Shown here piece by piece: positions 39,781 to 49,628 of a stretch of 64,000 nt of DNA (position 1 is its first letter; each line of letters starts with the position of its first letter). Source of the DNA: Mesaphorura yosii (taxonomy: Eukaryota > Arthropoda > Collembola > Poduromorpha > Tullbergiidae); the NCBI GenBank assembly GCA_009869945.1, contig WIXG01000231.1, positions 61,861 through 125,860 of the forward strand, written 5' to 3'. The position numbers and the translations under genes are program-made. The notes beneath the pieces are model-generated. The model saw nothing but the letters and a program-made list of their open reading frames with translations, did no database searches and was not told where the DNA came from.

Positions 39781-40125
39781 GACAGGTCAATATCACTGAT
39801 TGGCACGTTTATCGTCTAACGTCTAAAGATTTTGCAATGGACTGTGCGGAGTGATTAGAGAAGATTTGGGTAAAAAATATAAAAACAAGGCAGTGCTTTA
39901 CGCTTTAAACAATCAGATGTGACTGACAGAAATTCTAAGAAGCCATATGAGCGATGTTTAATGGGGAGTAGTATACTGAGCATGTACTGAAGCCGCTTTT
40001 GGAGGATTATGTGAAAAATATGAACGCAGCGACGCCGGCAAAATTTTTACTGGCCACGATGCTGCCAGCTCGCACATATGCGCGAAAACGCAACGCTACG
40101 CTAGAATTTCAAGTCTCAACTTGGA

Positions 40126-40302
40126 ATGGCATCGATTCTTGACAGAGGGATATCTGCACAGAGCCCGAATATCAACCCGCTATATTTTTTCAGCCTCGGA
40201 TACCTGAACCAAAAGATTGACGAAAAGAGGGCGTGGCTGCAAGATGGCGGCTGGAAATTCCTGAAGGAGGAGTTGCACACCGTTACCCATAAATTGGCAT
40301 GA
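40126..40302 (+). CDS. Small unrecognised protein (58 aa)
   Basis: A single open frame of 58 codons begins MASILDRGISAQSP and ends LHTVTHKLA. Codon choice (AAG, GAG, CTG, GGC, ATC) looks coding. The product has a charged helical centre around YLNQKIDEKRAWLQ and no membrane segment. An AATAAA lies at 40427-40432, about 125 bases downstream of the stop. An overlapping frame starting at 40019 (MNAATPAKFLLATML, 40 codons, Arg-rich afterwards) resembles a mitochondrial presequence. It might be the true N-terminus if an unseen intron joins the frames. I do not recognise the family. It is the divergent partner of the 39423-39780 gene. Confidence 0.45.
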   Translation: MASILDRGISAQSPNINPLYFFSLGYLNQKIDEKRAWLQDGGWKFLKEELHTVTHKLA

Positions 40303-40432
40303 GAATCGTACAATTCATGGAAAGGCGTCTTAGACTAGCTAAGGGAGTTCAAGAGTAACCCATTGAACACAAGAAACAAATTCGCAGATGTAAACTGTAG
40401 TTGTAGTTTAGATTTCAAGTTGGCCAAATAAA

Positions 40433-43400
40433 TTCCGCCTAATCCTCTGTATTTCTCATCCTCTAATGCAGTAGACAGCCTCTGGAAGTTTTTTTAAAAT
40501 TTTAATGCAGTACAAATGCTGTGCGCAGAACTGCAGGACTTCAAGTGCCTCGCTACGGTATGGCTATGCGAGGCAGTACAGAGCGGAGTAGAGTGGGGAG
40601 TTTTCTATTTAAGCATTAACAAACATATTTCTTCAATTTACCCAGAGCAAAATCTCTCCGGAATTCAATAAGGGACTTTGAGATAGTAGCAGAAGCAGAA
40701 AGTGAATTTTCGGAACTACGCAAGCAAACGAACAAGCAAGCGTAATGCATAAGTGAATCCTCGATTTGACTAAGTGCACCGTAGGCTTAGGCCAACGACG
40801 TAAATGACGATGGGGATGGAAATGGAATAAATTCGTCCTTCCAGCCGAAGATCGGATTTTTATTTCCAAGTAATTTCTCGGTTGAAATGCTAATTCGATA
40901 CGCGACAAGCTTTGTATTTGCGATTTGCATGTGTGCACTTATCTGCTCGGATTTTGAACAGTGGCTTACAAATTCACTGTAAAGAAAGACTAGTCGCAAT
41001 TTTGTATTGCGAATGTACAAAAAATTGAGAACGTTCATTTTGTGGAGAACAAATTCTTGTAGTTTGTACTGGCTCCTGCAAAGAACAAACAAGAGTATCC
41101 AATTACAACAGTTTTCCAGCTCAGCTTGCATCCGTCCTGTGGGGGATTCTTTTATATGGCTTTAATATAACTTAGTTGGGTTCAAATCCCATTAATGTCA
41201 GAACAGAAGTGCTGTAACCACGTACTCGTACTTGCTTGCTTTCTTTCTTCCTGGGCTGCGCTCGCGCCCGCTCTTTCGACCTAAAAATACTCATCAGATT
41301 ATACGCGTAGCCTTCAATTTTCCGCACGTAGCGTAGCTCAGACGAAGAAAAGTCCCCACACTTGTTCCCAAGCTCACCAAATGAACGTGAACACCGAATG
41401 TCTCACGTTCGATCCGGCTTTTCATGGCAGAAAGTGGTACTGATAACATAAATTACAATGTACATATTTCACGCATTGGATTTCGTGTTCCAGAAGATTG
41501 TGTCCAAATATTGGCATTTACAGTGGGCCCAGAGCCCAATTTATTAAGGCACCAGCCTGCCAGTTTTCTTTGGAACGAATTCAAACTCAAGTAAAACAAC
41601 GCTTAATAAGCGTCAGCTCCAATTCCATAAAGTAATTTTATTTTTATTCATCGCTCAATATTTCTTACCACATGCACACCTTGGCCTTTGATATATGGAA
41701 ATCTTCCACGTCATTTCCATGTTGATTGAATTTAATGAGGTGATTTGCTTGGCTGACTGCTGGCTGGAACACGCCACGCGTTTGTTCTAAATCTGTCCAA
41801 CTCTCCAACTGACTGCTACAGACAAGTGACACACTTGGATTCCGAATTGATTTTGAGTTCATTAGCTTCATTATTTTCAATTTGAGACGATGGAAGTGGC
41901 AGTATGCAAATGCATGCAAGAAAGTTTCAAGCCTGGTCTATTTTTATCCTCGACGCTCAGGGAAGCAGAAATTCAATAAACAATTTATCAGCCTCGTCCG
42001 CCCAAGATTGCAGGGCCGGGCCAACCAAGACTTCGTGGAGTTGGACATGACGTGAAGTTGACAACCAAGAACACGTCGTAGGTTTACGTACAAATAGTTG
42101 TACAAAACCGAGGCATGTGCGACCCAAAAATGCCGTGTTCATTCCATATTGCATGATGACTATCTTACCGGTCAATCAAAAGCTGACATTCATAGCAGGA
42201 TTTTTACATACGTCCCTCAATCTAATTCATCATTTTTGTCACTCGCGCACACGTCGTGTTTACTTCGTTTCCAGAAATTGTTGGGTTTATCTAATAATTC
42301 GTTTTAGAGAAATTTTAGGGGTAAATAAGGGTTTATTTTATTTATCGGTTGATACAATATTTATAATGTTACACGAACACAAGAGTACATTTTACACTAG
42401 GCACAGGCCGCGAACTGTGTTCAGTAGCAGCTATTGTAATTTTGTAATTACGCCATGCGAGAAGGCGCGACACGGCGTAGCGTAGTCCCGAATTGTAATT
42501 ATCGTACGTCCTTGAGCGTTGAGCCCCGTCCAGTCGCCAGTGCCAGTTGTTGTCATTACCAGCACAAGCGGGACAACTCCCGAACTCCCAATCTCATTAT
42601 AAATTAGAGAGTAGGCTAGTATTGGAGTACGAGACCGAATTTATGGTCACCCAGGGTGGAATTCAAGATGAAATGTCATCGGGTAGTCGCTTTCGCGAAT
42701 TGAGCTGTCGCGTCGGACGACATGCTGCTGTGCTTACGCGTACGTGTGCAGCGTAATTTAATGCACGCCCTGAATTGCTAATCGACTAATCCAAACTGAG
42801 GGTCTCAACGACGAAACGCCGTGCCATGCCAATTCCCAGAATCTTGCAGTTTATCTGTGTCCTTTGATCCTGCTTCTTTTCTTCTTGGGAGTAAAAGAAT
42901 TACGATTACTTGTACTTTGAGTCTGTAATCACACAAAGACCAGCAAGCAGCAGGCAATACAAAATAGTTTTGCATCACAAAGGAACCGGAGCAGCAGCAT
43001 TCTTGAGATACAGAAAGTGGTTAGAATTTAATGATCGTTTAGTTCCCATGTGGTTTCTTTCCCTGGCGCTCGCCATTGCCAGAATTGGATGGCTGGAAGC
43101 TTGGGCTGCGTTCATCCATCGAAGCTATTAACGTGAATTCTTATGCGCTCGTATTTATGGCTATGGCTATGACTCGTCCACGTCTACACAATGCCAAGCC
43201 ATTAGAATGTGTGCCATGTGCTTCTGCTGTACGGCATTGTTCCAAGTGGGATCGAGACGATGAGATGGCGACAAGCAGTCTGGAGCTCCCAAGCGTATGC
43301 AGATACGTTCTTTAAGTTCTACGCGGTGCAGTGCCGGATGACGGCATGTCTGGAAATGAGATCAGAATCGAACTCAATGCGTTTGTAGGAGGATCAAGCC

Positions 43401-44438
43401 CAAACATAACCAAAAGAAGCTGCTGTTCTGTTCACGATTCTTTCCCACTCCGTTTGCATTTTTTGGCAAGTGCCAAATCTGCTCTGGCGGTACGCAAGAC
43501 TCAAATTAAACGATGGGAAATTGTATGTCTGATGCTACAATGCGTGAGAATGAGAAGCCAGGCGGTCTGCGTCTGCTGTTTCCTGTGCCTGAATTCACTT
43601 GTGTTCCGATTCCTCTCCATCATTCTTTCAGTCTTGTCTCTTGTATCCTTGAAGCGTATTTCCATTTATAACGTTTATTCGCGCATCGTCTCACGAGAGC
43701 AGGCACGAGCAGAAGCTTGGAAACAATTCAGACTCGAAACACTGGAAGCCTTTTGTGTACATAAACTATGGGCAGACGGAAATCGATCTTGTGCTCAGTA
43801 ATTTCCCCATGCACCATGCACAGCCTGTTGGGCTTCTAAAAATAGGACTCTTTGTTGTCCTCCTGCACTTGCTCTGTCAAAATTTAAATTTACTTTGCTT
43901 GGTTCAACTGGCCTTGCCTTTGCTTTATGCTTACGTGAATTATTAATGCAATCTTTGCCCAGTATCTTCCCTACGAACAGTAAAGGCCTTTAATTAGCTT
44001 TTTATTTAGTCTCCAGACTGCTTTCGAACATGCTGAGTCGGTTGCTCGCTTTGTGTTTCTTTATTTTCTAGCTAATCCCAAATGAGCTGGCTTAAACCCG
44101 GTACAGTATCCAAAATAATTTCCTCATGGAATTTTCCTAATGGGCAATGCCCTACATAATTGATAAGTGAAATGGAGCACGGAAAGTATTTAAGCTCGCC
44201 AACAAGCTTAATAATGCAGATTTAACTCCCTATCTCCGAGAAATAGCCTAGCCAGACGTATTACTCCATGACGCGAGTTGAAAAGCAGGCCAGGTTGCCA
44301 CGCTGGTCATAAACTATCATGTACTCTCCTTCGTTCAAGTCATAGCATTCAAATTATGCCGGATTCAAGAAAGGCGTTGACCAGTGACAGTCTTTTTATA
44401 GCTCCGTTTGCACTTGAAGTTTCGACTCCGCAGAAATG
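40433..44438. other. Intergenic stretch, nothing recognised
   Basis: No supported exon, RNA gene or repeat array was found. Open frames of 80-160 codons occur but lack start and splice context and a recognisable family, and are expected by chance at this composition. Confidence 0.35.
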
Positions 44439-44446
44439 TATAAATA
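44439..44446 (+). promoter_or_regulatory. TATA box of the cuticle-domain/GKR-repeat gene
   Basis: TATAAATA is followed 34 bases after its start by TCACTTT (44471), which resembles an arthropod initiator. This would place transcription start near 44473 and give a 5'UTR of about 150 bases before the ATG at 44623. A strong TATA promoter is typical of highly regulated cuticle genes. Confidence 0.65.
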
Positions 44447-44622
44447 GGGGCTGCTTGCACAGGCCGGAGTTCACTTTGATTTTAACTTTTGAACTGAAAA
44501 GGAGCCTAAACTTCTGTCCAGACCATTTAAGATTTATCGTCCTGATCATCCTGATTCCTGAGACAAAATTATTCCCAATCATCCAGTCGTGAAGTTCGTT
44601 GTTCGTCAAGCATTCTGTCATC

Positions 44623-45850
44623 ATGTCGAAGGTCGTGGTAAGTTATCGCCGAAATTCTGACTAAATCGCCCATCACACCGTACTCTGAAACACAAGTTCT
44701 TGATCCCTTGACTAAACTGCTGTCTTTTCTATTCTTGTAGTGTGTCTTGCCACTACTGTTCCTGACCATCGCGTTGGTCAGTGCCTTCAGTGGTCCATAC
44801 AGCGGTCGTAAAAGACGTGAAATTCCTGCCCAGCAGCAGCAACAACCTCAGCCGAGTCCACAAGCACAGTTTCAGCCGGTCAGAGGTCCGAAGAAATTCA
44901 GCGTAAATGTTGCTGACGGAATTCGAGGAGCCAACCAACTACGCAAGGAGAAGTGGGACAATGGCACCGTCACCGGTATGTACGCGAACCCATTGGGAAA
45001 CAGCAAATATCAAATCATCAATTACATCGCTGATGATAAAGGCTACAGAATTCTGAGGTGAGTTGAGACTTTCGATAGGCTTAAGGCGCATAAAACTAGG
45101 GCCAAACGGATTAAGTTCAAGTTTGCTTCGCCATGCATTTGTAATCTAATACGGCTTTGCATCGTTGTTGATTGCAGCACGAAGGTTGTCGACGAGTCTG
45201 AACTGGCCCAGCTGGGAGGCGAAGGAAAATTTATCCCACAGAGCGGCAAGTCGGCTCAAGTGGATGTCACTAACGACGGATCCACTGCCAGCTGGACTGT
45301 AACTCCAGACCAAATTGCTCAGGAGAAGACTCAGCCCCAGGGGAGATCCACCAAAGATTCCAAGGACAAGGACGCCAAGGAGGAAGACACCAAGGAGGAG
45401 GACGGCAAGAAGAGCAAGACGGGGAAGAGAAGCGTCGACGACATGGATAAGCAGACTACCGACGACAAAGACAAGGATAAGAAAAAGAAGATGCACACGC
45501 AGGGCAAAAGAGGCGTCGACAACATGGGCATGGGCCATGATGGGATGAACATGCACAACATGGGGATGGGCCATGACGGGATGAACATGCACGTGCAAGG
45601 CAAAAGAAATGTCGACAACATGAACATGCACAACATGGGCATGGGCCATGATGGGATGAACATGCATATGCAAGGCAAAAGAAACGTCGACAACATGGGC
45701 ATGGGCATGGGCCATCATGATGGGATGAACATGCACATGCAGGGCAAAAGACACACCGACAACATGGACCAGGACCAGGAAGCTGCCGACGACAAAGACA
45801 AAGAAAAGATGAAGATGCATAAGCAGGGCAAGAGAAGTATTAACGGCTAA
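44623..45850 (+). CDS. Secreted RR-type cuticle-domain protein with GKR-delimited Met/His-rich repeats
   Basis: Three exons (44623-44637, 44741-45057, 45178-45850) encode 334 residues. A signal peptide covers about residues 1-20 (VLPLLFLTIALVSA). Residues about 58-110 match the chitin-binding RR domain: charged K-E-K-W, then NGTVTGMY and INYIADDKGY. The C-terminal half is unusual. A Lys/Asp-rich stretch is followed by repeats built on NMGMGHDGMNMH, separated by Gly-Lys-Arg at 193-195, 220-222, 252-254, 277-279, 300-302 and 328-330. A further GRKRR site lies at 27-31 just after the signal peptide. Short first exons that split the signal peptide are usual for cuticle genes. An AATAAA lies at 46013. 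The domain call is firm, while peptide release or metal binding is inferred. Confidence 0.85.
45521..45736 (+). repeat. Degenerate 36-nt coding tandem repeat (NMGMGHDGMNMH)
   Basis: Four copies of a 36-nt unit lie at 45521-45556, 45557-45592, 45632-45667 and 45692-45736. The last is expanded to 45 nt by one extra Met-Gly pair and an extra His. Spacers between the outer copies carry the Q-G-K-R and V-D-N-M codons. Differences are mostly third-position changes, so the protein pattern is held while the DNA drifts. Confidence 0.9.
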
Positions 45851-46018
45851 GCTTTAATTTATAGTTGTCTCATTTTGTCACTAGTCATGCCAAGCATTCT
45901 CCATGTGATTCTAAGTTAGGCTAATATGAGTAGATTTTACCAAGTCAAAGTGTAGTTAGAACTAGAATACGTATCAATTTTTATCCAAATGATGCCAAAA
46001 AGTATTTATTTTAATAAA

Positions 46019-46562
46019 TTGAAATTATGTAATTTGAACGTGAGATTCAACTGTGTTTGAAGCCGTGCTTTATTTGCTCCTGGTTATTGGAATCCTGCTG
46101 CTGTTGCTGCCGAGAGTTGTTCTTCCATGCTCACCATCGCTTCCAGCATCAGACTTGGAATTTCGTCCGGCGTCTGCTACTGAGCGCGTCCAGTTTTCTC
46201 GGGGAGCGACCTTTTGTTTTCTTCGAGTTTCGGAAACAGCAGTTCTCAACCATTCCACGCGAAGACGTCAAATGAGATCTCATGACTCAAAAATTGAACT
46301 CTTGGGCATGCCGTGGGTTTCGATAGCTTCGTTCATGTATTGGTTCTTTTTCAGAATTCAAGTCTCGGTATGCATTGCGCGAATGGATTCGAACTTTTTG
46401 AACTTACGCTTCATGTCTAAGGATTTCTAAAAATGGACAACGGCTCGTCTTTGCATGGAAAGGGACCGGCAGAAGGTAAGTAAAGGCATGAAGTAAGAAA
46501 TTATTTTATTTTATGTAAAAGGATCTCGTCGTTGATTTGTACATCATTCAACAGAATTCAAA
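46019..46562. other. Convergent intergenic region between the RR-domain gene and Rae1
   Basis: The + strand gene ends at the AATAAA at 46013, and Rae1 ends from the right. TTTATT near 46503 is a candidate Rae1 poly(A) signal on the - strand. An ATG at 46433 opens a 14-codon frame (MDNGSSLHGKGPAE) followed by AAG|GTAAGTAAAG. It looks like a first exon on the + strand, but no partner exon was found. Confidence 0.35.
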
Positions 46563-48223
46563 TTAAGATTTGTTGCGTGGTTTTAAATCGTCAAAGCATG
46601 GATGCAAGAAAATTGAATTCTTCTTCTGGCTGTTGTAGAACTCATGACCCTGTTTACATCCGTTGATTAGTATCAGTGGTTAAATGCAATGTTTGACAGA
46701 TCATCGTACCTTTGACCAATCATAGCTGACAGCGTAGGCAAATATTTGTCCATCAGAATTAAAAGCGCAGCATGAAATTGATTGGTCCATCGTCGACGAC
46801 GTTTTTAACTTTGTACGAGCATCCTTATCCCAGAAACTGTAACAGCCGTCCGACCCAACTGTGGCCAGTGTGCCATGAACTGGGTGGAATTTGATGTCAT
46901 TTACCTTAAAAATTAGTCATCGAGATTAGTAAATGCTCCTTGGCTTATGAGTAGTGTAATAAAATATTAGTAAGTTATCATTCCATTCCTTACTGGGAAA
47001 ATATCTTGAACATTGTTTCCAGCTCCGACAGGATTTGATCGATGACATTTGAACGTAAAATTATCCTTCGGGTTACTGGGATTCACATACTGAATAGCCA
47101 CGCGTCCTTCAACGCTACCAAGGGCGAAACCTACAATAGAAAATGACAAGATGCGGAAATGATATGTGAGAACCCATGCCAAATCTAGTTTTGTCGTTTC
47201 ATTTACCATAGACTGGCTGCTGAAGATTTTTCTTATCACGGAACACTGCCACGCATCTGTGCTGGTACTTTAATGGCGAATCAATTCTTTTGAATTCAGA
47301 CGGAGTAGGGTCCAACTGGTAAATTATCAAACCTCTCTGCGCAGTGCCAACGACAGCCATGGGAAAATCCTGCAAAAGATCACGCCATAGCTGTAGTATA
47401 CACTTTGGGGGCCTTTTTATTAATTCGGTAGAAATGTGACTTACAACATCTACGCAGTAGCATCTTTCAGGAACTTGGAGTGCAAGAATTGGATTTGGAG
47501 ATCGTGTGTCCCAGAACTGAAATCGAAACACGACCGTACAAAATGACAATTGCGGAGAAGCAAAAAAGCGTACTATAAATTAATACGAATCTCACCTTCA
47601 GAGTTTTATCCCATGAACTCGTCATCACACAGGTATAATTTTGAGCTCGTATGTAGTGACAACTCTTAACAGGTGCGTCGTGAGCCGCAATTTGCATGGT
47701 CTGATTTGAGCCCAAATCCCAGGCCTTTACTGTTTTGTCACAAGATGCCATAAAGACTTTAGTTCCATCCTAGGTAACAGAAATTGACATTCGTTATCGA
47801 ATGGTACATCGAAATCGATTCTATCTACTGCGATAAACTTACGTCACTCCAACAAACATCGAGGATTGGACCGCCCATGGACTGCATTGACTTTGGAGCA
47901 GATTTTCCTGACGACCTATCGATTTCCCAGCATCGAACCTTCAGAATTCAAAAGACAGTATGAAACTCCAAAACCAACTAACCAAAACTTTGCAAATTGT
48001 CTTTACTTACATTATTATCCCAGCTTCCTGCAATTAGGAAAACTTGCTGTAGGGCGGCCGGGCTAAACTCCAGGCAAGAAATGGAGTCATCCGGCGGGGC
48101 TTCTACCTCGAAATCTTTCGGCTGTGTACTCGTCGACGATGTGCCTCCAAGCAAACCCAGCGCACTGGTTTGTGACCCAAATGGCTGGGTAGAACCAAAC
48201 GTTGTTGAGCCTCCAGTGAACAT
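46563..48223 (-). CDS. Rae1: mRNA export factor Rae1 (Gle2), WD40 protein
   Basis: Eight coding exons on the - strand: 48011-48223, 47843-47938, 47596-47769, 47445-47516, 47207-47369, 46994-47130, 46710-46904, 46563-46649. Phases agree and give 378 residues, close to the about 368 usual for animals. The N-terminus is FG/TQP-rich. WD-repeat signatures include [41 protein letters not shown] and [15 protein letters not shown]. The end, [15 protein letters not shown] to LKPRNKS, is characteristic of Rae1. In the family it forms a seven-blade propeller that binds the Nup98 GLEBS motif at the nuclear pore and also takes part in mitotic spindle checkpoint control. It is divergent from CTCF, whose leader exon lies about 770 bp away. 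Confidence 0.95.
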
Positions 48224-49628
48224 TTTGCAAGTTAATTTAGAGGATAGGAAAAATAGGAATCGTGTTTAGTTAGTTTGATAGCATCACCAGTGAAGAACTG
48301 GTAAACTGATCAACTTATTGATGCCAACGCCGTTCAAAGGCCTTTTGCCCGAAGAATGTGGTGAATCGGTGGGTGATCACTTCTCATAAACCGGCAACTT
48401 CATGCAAAATCGTCCTACAAACCGCAACTAACTCAAGAATCGATTGAGTTTACTCTGTTCAAGTTTCTGCGAATTCCCACCACGGCACATTGAATGCGAG
48501 AATCCTTTAGTCAACACACGGTAACTGCGTGCGAGCTCTGTGTTGCGGTATACGCAGGAGGTTGTTCATGGTCCACCCCCCAGAAAGCGAGACGAACGCG
48601 AGATGGATCCCATTTGCTGGAAGTACAACCGTGAGTCTCCTGCTGCATTGATGAAAACCGACGCTGTCGACCCCTCTTGAGACAGGAGGAGTCAGTCGTA
48701 TAAGTTCTGTTCCCGTACAGAAACGGCTTCGTCTTTGTACTTTGTATACTGCATGTTTCGTAGTGGGCAAAGCCGAGAGACCGAGACTGGACTTGTGTAC
48801 ATGCAAAAGGAGAATATATGCCTGCGATATGACATTACCTAATCAAAAAGAAGCCATTTGTGCATTTCTGGCTATTATTTGAAATAACGCAGGAAAAAGC
48901 ACTGATTAATTGTCATTCGGACGTGTTGACATTCAATTAAATTATTAATTTGTGCCGTAGAACGAGACTCGTTGGACTCAAGTCGGCGTCGGTAAGTTCT
49001 TTAAGTACTTGTACATTTATTTGGGATGCATCCTCTCGGCCATAATATGAACAAATCTACTAGCACTGTACGACATAAAGCGCCGCTCGTGGGGCAATTC
49101 CTATTGTTTAAGGACTTTTAGTTGATCTTGATGGCACTAGTAGATCTTGGGTCGGCCTGTTTGGAACAGGGTATTCCTAGATGGTACTTTAAATGCTAAA
49201 GATGAAATTGAAATAAGTTCATGACTTCGGTTATTCTGAGATTTTGACACTTGTGTTTTTAAAATAGCGTATCCAACCCATGTTTCGCATAATTATGAAC
49301 CCAAGCTCAGTTAATTAAATCAATTGCTTCAGAGGTAATTCTCCAAAGATCAAAGATGAGACCACTCTTATGAAATTATGTCTAAAGGTACCATTGAATG
49401 GAATAAGCTATTAAGGAATTCAGCTGCAATTGGCAATAAGGATGATGATGTTAACAGAAGTCGGTGATAGACTTAAGCCGCATAGCCTCCACGGTCTACG
49501 ATGACCGATTCAGATCCACCAGTTATCAGCGCAAGCATATTAAGAGAGTACACCCGGGACTGAACAATGCTAATGCACTTGTTTTGTTTCCTTTCAGGAA
49601 ATCGCAAACTTGTGCCTCGGCATAAATC
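48224..49628. other. Rae1-CTCF divergent intergenic region with a probable CTCF leader exon
   Basis: The region separates the divergent starts of Rae1 and CTCF. A candidate noncoding first exon of CTCF ends at 48991, where GTCG|GTAAGTTC is a strong donor. The matching acceptor, TTTCCTTTCAG, opens the first coding exon at 49598. No TATA box is obvious. The exact transcription start cannot be read from sequence alone. Confidence 0.45.

Noticed and set aside
41179-41189. A perfect tRNA B-box-like word, GGTTCAAATCC
   Set aside because: No matching A box, and no acceptor or anticodon stem can be folded around it; the flanks do not pair.
46053-46430. A 125-codon open frame with a leucine-rich start between two genes
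   Set aside because: It has no ATG near its start, overlaps likely 3'UTRs and has a length expected by chance.
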